Positions 45,402-55,033 of a DNA stretch of 64,000 nt are shown in pieces. The notes below the pieces were generated by a model. It made no database searches and was not told the DNA's origin. It saw only the letters and a list, made by a program, of their open reading frames with translations. Numbering within the stretch: position 1 is the first letter of the stretch; every line of letters starts with the position of its first letter. The DNA comes from Permianibacter fluminis (GTDB taxonomy: Bacteria; Pseudomonadota; Gammaproteobacteria; Enterobacterales; Permianibacteraceae), in assembly GCF_013179735.1 (NCBI RefSeq), contig NZ_JABMEG010000001.1:1302001-1366000 (forward strand), given 5' to 3'. The translations under genes were made by a program, and so were the position numbers.

Positions 45402-46517
45402 TCAGTGTTGGTCACGGGCACGATAAAACGCGCGCATTTGCGCGTTGACTGGGGCTTCGTCGAGTTGCCAGAAGCCCAGACTGCCGCGGTATAGGCTAAA
45501 TGAATAGTGCTGCCCGTTAGGGTATTGCTGCCAATACGGTTCCAGTGCATCGACTTCAATGGCCGGGAAACCGGTGGCGCTGAACAGGCCATTCGCCTGC
45601 CTGACATAGCTGACGGTTTCGCTGCCATCCCAATCGCTGAATTGATTCAATCGCAACAAACCGCTGTATCCGGCCAGGCCCAAAGCTCCCGCAAACAACG
45701 CTGCAACGGCAATGGCTTCAAGCAAGGGTACGGCGAAGCGACGCAGCAGTATTGTCATGCTGACGGCAGCAAGTACGCCAAACAGCCCGAGCAGTGGCCA
45801 GGGCGTGAACGCTAAATAGCGTTGCTGCGCCAGCATCGCATCAGCCAATGCATAGGTTAACAACGCAAACATGACCAGCACGGCCGCGCGGCTTGCTCGG
45901 TTGCCAAACAAATCAAAGCCGGCCGTTTTGCCGGGTTGCACGTGTACCGATTGTCCCAATGCCGTCAACTGCTTGGCAAGCGCACAGCCAGCAAACGCTT
46001 GAGCCAGATCGGTGCCGCGGCGAATGCGCTGGCGCTGCCGATGTTCAGCCCAGCTCAGCTCCGATGGAAACCACAGCAGCGGCCAAATTTTTCGGGTTTG
46101 ATTTTTGGTCTGGATTTGCAACACCGGTATCGCGCCACGCTGATACCGGCTAAATGGCAGCAGCTGCAGGCTTTCGATCTCTGACCAAGTGAAGCTAAAG
46201 CCGCGCTGTGGCCACCAACTGAATGGCGGCGTGTAGTGTATGCCGCGCTCATCCAGTCGCAATTGCTCACGGTGGCGGGTGCGTTGATGCCAGACGAAGC
46301 CAGCGAGTGTTGCGACAAGGCTGAAATACAGCCGAGGTTCACGCAGCAAGCGCGCGCCCAGTGTGGGCAAGATGGCGTCATCGTGAGTCGGCAGCAGCAG
46401 CCACACCAGCACCGGCGCGGTGAGCAGGAAAAAAAGCACCAGACCCCAGATCAGTCGCTCGAACGGAAACGTCGGATTACGTGTCAGCGTGATCGCCGAC
46501 GACCGATGGCCTGCCAC
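45402..46517 (-). CDS. Membrane protein of unknown function in the fimX unit
   Basis: Not recognised. The 371-residue product starts at GTG 46517, four bases after the fimX stop, so the genes are one unit. Two N-terminal helices (IWGLVLFFLLTAPVLVWLLL; YFSLVATLAGFVW) are followed by a soluble, PH-domain-like stretch (RLDERGIHYTPPF... FSFTWSEIESLQLLPFSRYQRG). Three more hydrophobic helices (about 220-305) and a soluble C-terminus with conserved Tyr/Trp come next. It could be a signal-transducing membrane protein acting with the neighbouring c-di-GMP effector, but that is only positional inference. Confidence 0.55.
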   Translation of the reverse strand: MAGHRSSAITLTRNPTFPFERLIWGLVLFFLLTAPVLVWLLLPTHDDAILPTLGARLLREPRLYFSLVATLAGFVWHQRTRHREQLRLDERGIHYTPPFSWWPQRGFSFTWSEIESLQLLPFSRYQRGAIPVLQIQTKNQTRKIWPLLWFPSELSWAEHRQRQRIRRGTDLAQAFAGCALAKQLTALGQSVHVQPGKTAGFDLFGNRASRAAVLVMFALLTYALADAMLAQQRYLAFTPWPLLGLFGVLAAVSMTILLRRFAVPLLEAIAVAALFAGALGLAGYSGLLRLNQFSDWDGSETVSYVRQANGLFSATGFPAIEVDALEPYWQQYPNGQHYSFSLYRGSLGFWQLDEAPVNAQMRAFYRARDQH

Positions 46518-46521
46518 CGAC

Positions 46522-48597
46522 TCAGAACTCGCTGGTACTGAAATCGAAATCCATCGTGCTCATCGGCGGCTGCAAGAAGAAACCCTGGACATAGTCCACC
46601 GGCAGTGGATACAAGGTTGCGATGCAGCCGGCGTCCTCGACGCGCGGGATGATGGTCTGCTTCTTGGCTTCCTTGGCGTGTTCGAGCAGCTGTTTGACTT
46701 TCTGCAATGTGTCCTGGTTGGTTGCCAGTTGCGGAGCAAATTTGCCATCAAACCGGACGAAGTCGAACTTCAGATCTTTCAGCATTTGTTCGCTGTGATC
46801 GGTGCTGCCAAATGCGGCCAGACAGCTCAGTCCCTGGACCTTCTTCAAGCCTTCAAGGAAGGCAAGACAGCGCTTCAGGTGCTCGTTGGCATCGCCTTCG
46901 TTGATCTGAAAAATAATCGCGCTTGGTTCAAGCCGGTTGACCCGCAGATTCTGGCCGATGAAGCTCGGCAGTGACTCTTCCATCAGCGCCGCACCTGACA
47001 GCTGCACGAACAGCTTCGGTTGTTCCTTGCCTTTGTAGGCCGCCAGCGAGCGCATCGCTTCGGTAATGACCCAGCGGTCCAGTTTGGCCGCGATGCCAGC
47101 CTGTTCGGCAACCGGGAAGGCCTGTTCCGGGCTGACATGATTGCCTTTCTCGTCCTTGATGCGCAGCATGACCGAGTAGTAGGCGCCCGGTTTGCCGTGC
47201 ATTTTGACCAAAGGCTGAAACTGGATGTAGGCGTGGCCGGTGTCGAGCGCTTCTTGCACCGCCAGCAGCACGTGCTTGTCGGCGTCGCCTGCGTTAAGCA
47301 GGCTCGGGTTGAACATCTTGCAACCGTTGCCGCCTTTCTGTTTCACCATCACCAGCACGGCGTGGGCATTTCCGATCAGCTGCTCGGCATCGGGGGCATT
47401 CTCGCCGATCGGCATGACACCAACCGACAGCGTGCTCTTGACCGTGTGGCCTTCGACTTCAAACAAGTGCGCAGCAAATTCGCGGCACATCCGCTCGCCG
47501 AGTTCGCGGCCGGCATCCGGCGTCGCGACATTGGCCAGCGCAGCGAAACCGTCATCACCAAGTCGGGCCAGCAGAATGTCATCGTCGAGTTTACGGCGGA
47601 GAAAGTCGGCGCAGTCGCGCATCAGCCGATCGGTGCCGCTGAGGCCGAAACGCGATTTGATGTTGTTGAACTGATCAAGCTCCATCAGCACCAGCGCGCT
47701 CATGCCTTCCTGCTTGCTGGCGCGATCGACCGACAGCATCAGCTTCTCGACCAAATGCTGGCGGTTGAACAATCCGGTCAGCGTGTCGACAGCCGACAGC
47801 TCTTTCAGTTTCTGTTCCAGCACGGCACTGTCGGCATCGCGCCGGATCAGCACCTGGGTGCATTCTTCACCATCGTATTTCGCTGCCGACAGGGTCAGCA
47901 CCGCGTCAAAGGTTTCGCCTTCGGCATGCTGGCCCTTGAAATGGAATTCGGTGGTATCGGCGCTGGTGGCGTAATCGCGCAGAAAGCTTTTGAACGAGTC
48001 GTGGTACTCGTCGGTGATCATATCCATGACCGGCATCGAGGCCAGATCATCGGGGTCGTCATAACCGAACAATTCGGTGTAGGCCTTGTTGGCATAGATG
48101 TGCATGCCATCATGGATGTAGGCAATGGCATCGCGCGAACTGGCGAGCAGCAAATCACAGCGCTTTTCGGTTTCGCGCAGGCTGGCTTCGGCCTGTTTGC
48201 GCCGGCGCCGATCTTCGACATTGGCAAGCTCGCGGCCGACCACCAGCCGGACCCGCTCTTCCTCATGGACTGGCACCACATCCTTGATGCCCTGCTTCAG
48301 CATTTCGACCAGTAACTCGCTGCTGTATTGCTCGGTCAGCAGCACGATGGGGGTATCGCGGTTGTAGTGCTCGACAATGCGCAGGGCTTTTTCAACGGTG
48401 AATTCGCCGACCGCCGGCTTGGCAATCAGCATGTCCCAGGACTGCTTTTCCAGCGCCGCTTTCAGTTCATCTTCAGTGACGATCTGGCTGGCGCGCACGG
48501 CGAAGCCGTTGTTGCGCAGCAAAGTGGTGGTGTGCTCGGCGTCGTTGGAGGACGGATCCAGCAACAACAGATGAATAGTACGAATCTTGTTGGACAT
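46522..48597 (-). CDS. fimX: FimX-like c-di-GMP effector (degenerate REC-PAS-GGDEF-EAL)
   Basis: The 691-residue length equals that of P. aeruginosa FimX, which binds c-di-GMP and controls type IV pilus assembly and twitching. Domains in order: receiver (1-130) with Lys at the phosphoacceptor position (MLIAKPAV), PAS (about 145-260), GGDEF (about 275-430) with the motif changed to GDDGF, and EAL (about 440-691) where the EAL motif reads YYSVMLRI. The degenerate motifs mean it should bind rather than make or cleave c-di-GMP. Upstream lies a PilZ-like gene; downstream, a membrane protein. Confidence 0.85.
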   Translation of the reverse strand: MSNKIRTIHLLLLDPSSNDAEHTTTLLRNNGFAVRASQIVTEDELKAALEKQSWDMLIAKPAVGEFTVEKALRIVEHYNRDTPIVLLTEQYSSELLVEMLKQGIKDVVPVHEEERVRLVVGRELANVEDRRRRKQAEASLRETEKRCDLLLASSRDAIAYIHDGMHIYANKAYTELFGYDDPDDLASMPVMDMITDEYHDSFKSFLRDYATSADTTEFHFKGQHAEGETFDAVLTLSAAKYDGEECTQVLIRRDADSAVLEQKLKELSAVDTLTGLFNRQHLVEKLMLSVDRASKQEGMSALVLMELDQFNNIKSRFGLSGTDRLMRDCADFLRRKLDDDILLARLGDDGFAALANVATPDAGRELGERMCREFAAHLFEVEGHTVKSTLSVGVMPIGENAPDAEQLIGNAHAVLVMVKQKGGNGCKMFNPSLLNAGDADKHVLLAVQEALDTGHAYIQFQPLVKMHGKPGAYYSVMLRIKDEKGNHVSPEQAFPVAEQAGIAAKLDRWVITEAMRSLAAYKGKEQPKLFVQLSGAALMEESLPSFIGQNLRVNRLEPSAIIFQINEGDANEHLKRCLAFLEGLKKVQGLSCLAAFGSTDHSEQMLKDLKFDFVRFDGKFAPQLATNQDTLQKVKQLLEHAKEAKKQTIIPRVEDAGCIATLYPLPVDYVQGFFLQPPMSTMDFDFSTSEF

Positions 48598-48695
48598 TCC
48601 CGAAACTCTTGCTCGATTCGGGCAGGAGGCGGAGCCTTGCTGGCATGTCCGGTTTTGTTGGCGCGCTACAAGACAACGCCGACCGGTTCACACCG

Positions 48696-50534
48696 TTAAA
48701 GCAACTCCCAGACCGAATCAAAACTATCGCCGTCGCCGGCCTTGTTGCCACTGCTTTCGCTGTCACGCGCATTCAGGGCGTCGTTGAAATGAAACTGCCG
48801 GTACGATGCGCTGGCGGCCACCTGTTTGGTGAGCTGAACATCGTACACCTTGCTGCCGTCCTTGATCCGCACTTTCTGTTTGACCGCATACGGCATCGGC
48901 GCGGTGATCAGCGTTGCCGGTTGGCCAATCCCTTTCAGTGCCGGCAGCAGCAAACTGCGCTGAAACGCGGCACTGCCCGCCTGCTGGCTGTTGCGGACCT
49001 GGGTCAGCACTGGCCGGGCATTCGGGGCGATCAGCTGGATGCCGAGATGCAGCGCGCCGTCCGGAATCCGCTTCATCCAGCGGATGCTGCCGATGTTCCA
49101 GTGCAGGGCGCCGTCTTCGTCCTGTTCCATCAGGCCAACCACTTCGCCGGTCTGGGTCTGCACCGGGACATTGCCGCGCAGGCCCAGACAGTAACCGCCG
49201 GGACTGATGTTGATCAGCGCGGCGATCTGGAATTCGTAACTGACATTGGCATTGTTGGTGAAATTGCGTGGCGCTGTCGCGCTGAGGTCCTGCGCTTTGT
49301 GACCGGCTTCCGGACTTTCTTTGGTCCGATACAGCTTCTCCCAGGGATCGGTCGGACCGCTGCCCACTTTCTTGTTGCCGGCCAACATGCGCGAATGCAG
49401 CCGGTCATCGTCGACCAGGGTGGCGTTGTGCAGGCTGCCTTCGAGGGTGTTCAGATCGTGACGATCGTTCTGACCCGTCTCGGCCTTGTTGTCGCCTTCG
49501 CCAGCCAGCAGATAGTGGCTGGCCGATAGCCCGACTGCGACGCGGATGGTGCCATTGGCCGGGGTCCGGGAAAACGCCCGCGAGGCCAGATTGCCGTAAG
49601 CACGAACCAGATGCCGAAGCAGCGTGGCGCCAAGTTGCTGAACCGGATTCTTGGCTACGCCGAGCGAGAGTCCAGAGGCGCTGCGCAAATCGTCCTGGAC
49701 GCGGGCCAGCACGGCATCGAGTTGCACGCTGCGGCAATTCGGTCCCGGTGTCTGCTGATTGAGCGCGCTGCTTTGCGGGCCCAGATCGCTTTCCAGATCC
49801 AGAAAGAACAAATCCTTGCCACCGGCATACGGTTGCAGCAGCGCTTCGGCCGACAGCGTTGCCGCGGCATCGAACAATTGTTCAATTTCACGCTGGCGCA
49901 ATTGATAGGGATTGGCGCAAGCCGTCAGCACGATGCGCAAGTAAGCCGACTCGACGGTCAGCTCGCTGTATTCACTGACCGCAGTGGTGCGATGCAGGCC
50001 ATTTTGTTCGGCAAAATGAAACAGCGAATGCAATTCTTTCCACAGCCGGGCCGGTTGCTGCGAGTAGAGCTGATAGCAGCGCAGCAGCACCAGACTCAAA
50101 TAATGGGTGGCGTAATACAGGGCAGGCACCAACACTTGCGGGTTGTAGCGCTGATGGCCTTCGCCCAGCATGTCTTCAACCACGGTTTTGTAGCCGATGG
50201 CCATTTCCGACTGCATGGCTTGCGCGAGCGCGGCAATCTTGCGCTGCTTCTCGTTCAGCGACACCGACTGACCGATATAATGCTTGCGCAGTGCATCGGT
50301 GATATGGCCGACCACCTTGGTCAGCGCCTGCATGATTTTCAGGCGTTCGCCGACATCCAGTGACGCGCTGTTGACGTCGACCAGAAATTGATAAACCTGA
50401 CGGGCGCTCTCGCCAATATTGGCAATGGGCAGACTGTCCAGCCATTGGCTGACGGCACGTGCCGTCAGGGTGACCTGAGTCTGGCGGGTGGCACCCCGTT
50501 CTCGAACGCTGAGGCCGAGCTGTCCTGTTCTCAT
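48696..50534 (-). CDS. FimX-adjacent conserved protein with C-terminal PilZ-like domain
   Basis: Protein of 612 residues. Most of it is helical (about 20-430) and of unknown fold, with a serine/asparagine-rich linker. The C-terminal part (about 440-570; NISPGGYCLGLRG ... TGEVVGL ... IGSIRWMKRIPDGALHLGIQL) fits a PilZ-like beta-barrel, although the usual RxxxR c-di-GMP motif is not clear. From memory a similar large protein adjoins fimX in Pseudomonas. The ATG at 50534 has AGGGAAA upstream. It lies 98 bases before fimX on the same strand and probably acts in the same pilus or c-di-GMP pathway (inference). Confidence 0.7.
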   Translation of the reverse strand: MRTGQLGLSVRERGATRQTQVTLTARAVSQWLDSLPIANIGESARQVYQFLVDVNSASLDVGERLKIMQALTKVVGHITDALRKHYIGQSVSLNEKQRKIAALAQAMQSEMAIGYKTVVEDMLGEGHQRYNPQVLVPALYYATHYLSLVLLRCYQLYSQQPARLWKELHSLFHFAEQNGLHRTTAVSEYSELTVESAYLRIVLTACANPYQLRQREIEQLFDAAATLSAEALLQPYAGGKDLFFLDLESDLGPQSSALNQQTPGPNCRSVQLDAVLARVQDDLRSASGLSLGVAKNPVQQLGATLLRHLVRAYGNLASRAFSRTPANGTIRVAVGLSASHYLLAGEGDNKAETGQNDRHDLNTLEGSLHNATLVDDDRLHSRMLAGNKKVGSGPTDPWEKLYRTKESPEAGHKAQDLSATAPRNFTNNANVSYEFQIAALINISPGGYCLGLRGNVPVQTQTGEVVGLMEQDEDGALHWNIGSIRWMKRIPDGALHLGIQLIAPNARPVLTQVRNSQQAGSAAFQRSLLLPALKGIGQPATLITAPMPYAVKQKVRIKDGSKVYDVQLTKQVAASASYRQFHFNDALNARDSESSGNKAGDGDSFDSVWELL

Positions 50535-50727
50535 TGTTTCCCTGCTTTCATGGCGTCTCGGTATCCCTACCGAACAAGCTAACGGCATCGCGCATACTAT
50601 CGTATCCCGGTCAGAAAACCAGCAGGCATGGCACCCGCGTTTAGGTGCCGGATTGGCTCCTTAACCAATAGCCCACAAGACCCGCCTTGTCAGCCGGCCG
50701 GCGCATCGGGCGCGGCCGGTGCCGGCT

Positions 50728-51783
50728 TCAGTCGAGCCGCAGATCGAGCGGGGTTTTGCTGGTTTTGCCGGCCTGTTCGCGCATCAGCTTGGGCATCAGG
50801 AAGCCCGGCAGTACGGTCAGTAGTTCGCGCATCAGCGCCCGGGCCCGTTCGTCCGGCACGGCAAAGTGGCTGGCACCCTGCACCTGATCGAGCTGGTTCA
50901 GGTAGTAGGGCAGCACGCCGTAACGGAACAAACGCTCCGACAACTCGCTCAGGGCCGCGACCGAATCGTTGACGCCGGCCAGCAGCACCGCCTGATTGAG
51001 CAGCGTCACCCCGGCCTGGCGCAGCCGGGTAAGCGCCGCGCCGACTTCGGCATCGATTTCATTGCCATGGTTGCTGTGGATGACCACCACGGTCTGGAAG
51101 CGTGGGCTGGCGAGCCAAGCCAGCAGCTCGTCGTTGACCCGCTCCGGAATGACCACCGGCAGCCGGGTATGAATGCGGAAGCGTCGCAGCTGCGGCAGGG
51201 CCGCCAACTGGCTGTGCAGCTCGGCCAGATAGCTGTCGGGGGCGGCCAGTGGGTCGCCGCCGGACAGGATGACCTCGTTCACTTCCGGGTGTTGGCGGAT
51301 GTAGTCGCAGATGGCGGCAAAGCCCTTGCGGCCGGGCCGGTTGTCTTCGTAGGGAAAATGCCGGCGGAAGCAGTAACGGCAATTGATGGCGCAGGCGCCG
51401 GTGGTGATCAGCAGCACCCGCGACCGGTATTTGTGCAGCAGACCGGGGATTTCGGTGTCCTGCTCGTCGAGCGGGTCATGGCTGTAGCCAGGGCTCAGTT
51501 GCAGCTCTTCCGGCGCCGGCAGCACCTGTTTCAGCAGCGGGTCGTTCAGGTCGCCCTTGGCCATCCGGGCGACGAAGGGCCGTGGCACCCGCAGGGCAAA
51601 ATCGGTCTGGGCCTGCAGTCGCTCGGGCAGGGCGCTGACCGGCACTTGCACGGCCGTCATCAGTTCTTCGACCGATTCGATGGCCTCTTTCAGGGTTTGT
51701 CGCCAGTCGCGCGGGCTGTCTGATTGGACCGGGATGGCCGCGATCTGCCCTTTTGGGGGCAAGTTGGCTAGAATGTCGGCCAT
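50728..51783 (-). CDS. epmB: EF-P-(R)-beta-lysine ligase partner: lysine 2,3-aminomutase EpmB
   Basis: Radical SAM enzyme that converts L-alpha-lysine to (R)-beta-lysine, which EpmA then attaches to EF-P. The 351-residue product carries the radical-SAM cluster motif CAINCRYCFRRHFPY and the family blocks ILSGGDPL and HTRLPVVIPERV. A short N-terminus (about 100 residues) precedes the barrel. I chose the ATG at 51783; the frame is open further upstream to 52431 but that lies antisense to efp. It is divergent from efp with only 57 bases between start codons, so their promoters overlap. Confidence 0.95.
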   Translation of the reverse strand: MADILANLPPKGQIAAIPVQSDSPRDWRQTLKEAIESVEELMTAVQVPVSALPERLQAQTDFALRVPRPFVARMAKGDLNDPLLKQVLPAPEELQLSPGYSHDPLDEQDTEIPGLLHKYRSRVLLITTGACAINCRYCFRRHFPYEDNRPGRKGFAAICDYIRQHPEVNEVILSGGDPLAAPDSYLAELHSQLAALPQLRRFRIHTRLPVVIPERVNDELLAWLASPRFQTVVVIHSNHGNEIDAEVGAALTRLRQAGVTLLNQAVLLAGVNDSVAALSELSERLFRYGVLPYYLNQLDQVQGASHFAVPDERARALMRELLTVLPGFLMPKLMREQAGKTSKTPLDLRLD

Positions 51784-51840
51784 TTTTTCGCCTGTACCTG
51801 TTTCACCTGTTAACGACACTGCACGAAATTCGAGGACGTT

Positions 51841-52404
51841 ATGGCCAGCTATAGTACCAACGAAATGAAAGCCGGGATGAAAGTGATGATGGAAGGCCAG
51901 CCCTGCGCCATCGTCGACAACGAATACGTCAAACCCGGTAAAGGCCAGGCGTTCAACCGGATCAAACTGCGTTATCTGTTGACCGGCCGTGTGGTCGAAC
52001 ACACCTTCAAATCGGGCGATACGCTGGAAGCTGCCGACGTCGTCACCGTCGAAATGGAATACAGCTACACCGACGGCGAGTTCTGGTATTTCATGAACCC
52101 GACCAGCTTCGAACAAATCGCCGCCGACAAAGCAGCCATGGGCGACAGCACGCTGTGGATGCGCGATCAGGACGTCTGCGAACTGACCCTGTGGAACGGC
52201 AAGCCGATTCTGGTGCTGCCGCCGCATCACGTGGTGCTCGAAGTCACCGAAACCGATCCGGGCCTGCGCGGCGACACCAGCGGTGGCGGTACCAAGCCGG
52301 CAACGCTGGCAACCGGTGCCGTGGTCAAGGTGCCGCTGTTCGTCAACATCGGCGACAAGCTGAAAGTGAATACCCGCACCGGCGAATACGTATCGCGCGC
52401 CTGA
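51841..52404 (+). CDS. efp: Elongation factor P
   Basis: Ribosome-binding factor that relieves stalling at polyproline stretches. The 187-residue product has the three beta-barrel domains, with the modification loop [11 protein letters not shown]: Lys34 is at the tip, exactly where EpmA adds beta-lysine in E. coli. The last domain ends in [25 protein letters not shown] as usual. GAGG precedes the ATG. epmB is adjacent and divergent; epmA lies 7.6 kb away. The three are a complete modification set (genX/hydroxylation by EpmC is not in the window). Confidence 0.97.
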   Translation: MASYSTNEMKAGMKVMMEGQPCAIVDNEYVKPGKGQAFNRIKLRYLLTGRVVEHTFKSGDTLEAADVVTVEMEYSYTDGEFWYFMNPTSFEQIAADKAAMGDSTLWMRDQDVCELTLWNGKPILVLPPHHVVLEVTETDPGLRGDTSGGGTKPATLATGAVVKVPLFVNIGDKLKVNTRTGEYVSRA

Positions 52405-52436
52405 GTGCAGTCGTTCGGGGAAAATCTCCAATAAGA

Positions 52437-52463
52437 AAACGCGGCCTGGTGCCGCGTTTTTTT
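52437..52463. terminator. Terminator after efp
   Basis: Stem AAACGCGGC / GCCGCGTTT with a CTGGT loop, A-run before and T-run after. It separates efp from the convergent histidine kinase. Confidence 0.88.
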
Positions 52464-52551
52464 ATGTCTGAAAATCTTGTCCGGCTGTGATTTGTTATGT
52501 GGCGGTGACGGCTGTCGTTGTAATTGTTGTGATGGTTGCAGCGGTGGTCGG

Positions 52552-53763
52552 TCATGAGGTTTTTGATTCCGTGGCGGTTTGCTGCGGCAACTCGATGAAA
52601 AAGCAGGCGCCGGTTGGCTGCACCGGGTGGTAGCCGATGTGGCCGTGCATGCGTTCGATTAATTCCTTGCTGATGGCAAGGCCAAGCCCGGTGCCGCCGA
52701 TCTGGCGGGTATCGGCCGAGTCGGCGCGCGAGAATTGTTCAAACAGCCGTGGCTCAAACGCTTTTGGCACACCCGGTCCCTGATCCCGCACCGTGATACG
52801 GACCAGGCCGTCATGTTGTTCGCAGCGGACCGCAACCGTGCCGCCTTTCGGGGAAAACTTTATCGCGTTCGACAGCAGATTGTTCAGCACCTGACGCAGC
52901 CGTTTCCGATCGGCGTGAACGACCGGGCTGGGGGCGTCGCATTGCAGTTGCAGGTGCACGCCCAGTGAGTCGGCATAGGCGGTGATGGCGGCAACGGTTT
53001 CCTCCAGCTTGCGTTGCACGACGATGTCTTCCATGAATAAGGTCAGTTGGCAGCGACTGATCTGCTCGACATCGAGCAAGTCGTTGATCAAATCGCCGAG
53101 CCGGCGACTGTTGCGCTGGGCAATGCTGATCAAACTGTGCAGCGGCGCCGGAACGGCCGCCAGCTGACCGGACACCAGCAAATCGAGCGCACCGGTGATC
53201 GAGGTCAGTGGCGTGCGCAGTTCATGGCTGACCGTAGCAACAAATTCCCGCTTCAGTCGGTCAACCCGGCGCCGTTCGCTGACATCGCGACAAACCGCAA
53301 TGCAGGTTTTCGGTTCAGCGTTCGGAATGGCGGACAGCGTCATTTCGATCGCGACCGTGCTGCCGTCACGACGACGGCCTTCGAAGTCCTGGGCCGGTGC
53401 CGTCGTGATCGGCGTGCTGATGCCTGTCGTTGCAGGAATAGTTGCCTGATTCGCTGTCTGATTCGACGCCTGACTCGCGGCGTGATCATCCGCCAGCAGC
53501 GCGGCCAGCTGTGCAATCGACAAGCTCGGCAGCAACAATTGAATCTGGACGCCAGTCAGGGCATTGCTGGCGTAACCGAACAGCCGTTCCGCAGCCGGAT
53601 TGGCTTGCACAATCAGACCGTCGGCATGCGAAGTCCTGGGCCGGTGCCGTCGTGATCGGCGTGCTGATGCCTGTCGTTGCAGGAATAGTTGCCTGATTCG
53701 CTGTCTGATTCGACGCCTGACTCGCGGCGTGATCATCCGCCAGCAGCGCGGCCAGCTGTGCAA
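52552..53763 (-). CDS. C-terminal fragment of a frameshifted CHASE-PAS histidine kinase
   Basis: This frame carries the second half of the kinase: a PAS-like segment (ADGLIVQANPAAERLFGYA), HisKA with the phosphoacceptor His in VSHELRTPLTS, and an intact HATPase_c domain (NLLSNAIKFS, DQGPGVP, GTGLGLAIS). The first 45 residues are out-of-frame sequence of the duplicated region, not real protein. It becomes one gene with the frame at 53486-55033 if one copy of the 247-bp duplication is removed, giving 744 residues. Whether this fragment is separately translated is unknown. It is treated as broken unless the duplication is reversible or an assembly error. Confidence 0.75.
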   Translation of the reverse strand: MHSWPRCWRMITPRVRRRIRQRIRQLFLQRQASARRSRRHRPRTSHADGLIVQANPAAERLFGYASNALTGVQIQLLLPSLSIAQLAALLADDHAASQASNQTANQATIPATTGISTPITTAPAQDFEGRRRDGSTVAIEMTLSAIPNAEPKTCIAVCRDVSERRRVDRLKREFVATVSHELRTPLTSITGALDLLVSGQLAAVPAPLHSLISIAQRNSRRLGDLINDLLDVEQISRCQLTLFMEDIVVQRKLEETVAAITAYADSLGVHLQLQCDAPSPVVHADRKRLRQVLNNLLSNAIKFSPKGGTVAVRCEQHDGLVRITVRDQGPGVPKAFEPRLFEQFSRADSADTRQIGGTGLGLAISKELIERMHGHIGYHPVQPTGACFFIELPQQTATESKTS

Positions 53764-53875
53764 TCGACAAGCTCGGCAGCAACAATTGAATCTGGACGCC
53801 AGTCAGGGCATTGCTGGCGTAACCGAACAGCCGTTCCGCAGCCGGATTGGCTTGCACAATCAGACCGTCGGCATG
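53382..53875. repeat. 247-bp tandem duplication inside the histidine kinase gene
   Basis: The sequence from 53382 to 53628 is repeated at 53629-53875; I found no difference between the copies. 247 is not a multiple of three, so the second copy shifts the frame and creates stops. It encodes the same 81-residue PAS segment twice in different frames. Confidence 0.92.
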
Positions 53876-55033
53876 CACCGACAAAATGGCATCGGCAACA
53901 TTGTCGACAATCGCGCGTGCCTGCTGGGCGCTGGCTGTCAGCGCGGTTTCACTCTGGCGGAAATTGCGGCTCATTTCGGCGGCGATTTGACTGGCTTGTT
54001 GTTCCCGGCGCGACAGCGCTGAAAACAGCAAGAACAGCAGTACGCTGATCACGCTGCCGAGGCCAAGCAATACTGCCAGCAGGGCATCGGTTTGCTGATC
54101 GGTATCGGCCGGCAGCCAGGTCACCAGCGTCCACGGTCGGTCGAAATCGTTCAGTTGCTGGACGCGGTAATGGCCGCTCCGCTGCCACAGTGCGGGCAAT
54201 TCCGCGCCGGCCTGTTTGTCGCTGCCATACAGCAGGCTCGCCGGCTGGTTGAAATCGCTGCCATCGAACAAGGCGAATTCGATATCGGTGCTGGCGTCGA
54301 TCAGGATGCGATCGACCAGATCATGGGCGCGAAAGGCACAGTACACCCAACCCACCACGGCCTGCGCACGCGCGGCCTCATTGTCGAGCACCGCCGCGCG
54401 GCGATACACCGGCACATACATCAGAAAACCGGGCTGCACTTCGCCATGGGTTTCCTGCATCAAGGTGACTGCCGCCGTCAGTGTCGCGTTGCCGGTTTGT
54501 GTGGCTCGCTGCATGGCGGCCGCGCGGACCGGTTCGGCCAGCATGTCAAAACCGAACGCGGCCAGATTGCGGCCCACGAACGGCTCGAGAAAAATGATGC
54601 TGGAATAGGTTTCGCGCGCACCCGGAGGCTTGAGTTGATAGTCCGGAAAGCCTTCGGCGCGCACCCGGGCAACATGGCTGGGCAGTTCGGCGGCGGTAAA
54701 CCGTTCGGCATAGCCGACCGCCTGAATGCCGGGAAATTTTTCGGCCAGCCGCAGTTGCGTGACATAACGTTGCCAGTCGGTTCGGCTGACGTTTTCGGAC
54801 GCATCAAACAAGCCGGCCGCACCGCGCAGAATCTGTTCGTGCGCGCGCATCCGCTGTGCCAACAGCGTCGCCAAATCGTGGCTGGAGCCAAGCAACTGGG
54901 CTTCACTGGCGCGCCAGCGCAGCTGCTGCACACTCCACGCGGCCAGCAGCACCAGCGTGGCGCTGGCCAGTGCAATCAGCCAGGCACTGTGCCGACGATA
55001 AAACCAGCGTTGACCGCCCGGGTGTGTGATCAT
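53486..55033 (-). CDS. N-terminal fragment of a frameshifted CHASE-PAS histidine kinase
   Basis: This frame carries the sensor half: membrane helix (about 15-36), periplasmic CHASE domain (about 60-290; RLAEKFPGIQAVGYAERFT, IIFLEPFVGRNLAAFGFDML and LMYVPVYRRAA fit it), second helix (about 325-345) and the beginning of a PAS domain. The true frame is lost at about residue 468, where the duplicated 247 bases begin; the last 45 residues are out of frame. Its first codon overlaps the stop of the next kinase gene (55030) by four bases. CHASE domains sense small extracellular ligands. Confidence 0.78.
   Translation of the reverse strand: MITHPGGQRWFYRRHSAWLIALASATLVLLAAWSVQQLRWRASEAQLLGSSHDLATLLAQRMRAHEQILRGAAGLFDASENVSRTDWQRYVTQLRLAEKFPGIQAVGYAERFTAAELPSHVARVRAEGFPDYQLKPPGARETYSSIIFLEPFVGRNLAAFGFDMLAEPVRAAAMQRATQTGNATLTAAVTLMQETHGEVQPGFLMYVPVYRRAAVLDNEAARAQAVVGWVYCAFRAHDLVDRILIDASTDIEFALFDGSDFNQPASLLYGSDKQAGAELPALWQRSGHYRVQQLNDFDRPWTLVTWLPADTDQQTDALLAVLLGLGSVISVLLFLLFSALSRREQQASQIAAEMSRNFRQSETALTASAQQARAIVDNVADAILSVHADGLIVQANPAAERLFGYASNALTGVQIQLLLPSLSIAQLAALLADDHAASQASNQTANQATIPATTGISTPITTAPAQDFACRRSDCASQSGCGTAVRLRQQCPDWRPDSIVAAELVDCTAGRAAGG

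Noticed and set aside
47020-48315. 431-codon frame antisense to fimX
   Set aside because: Shadow of fimX; Phe- and His-rich translation without domains.
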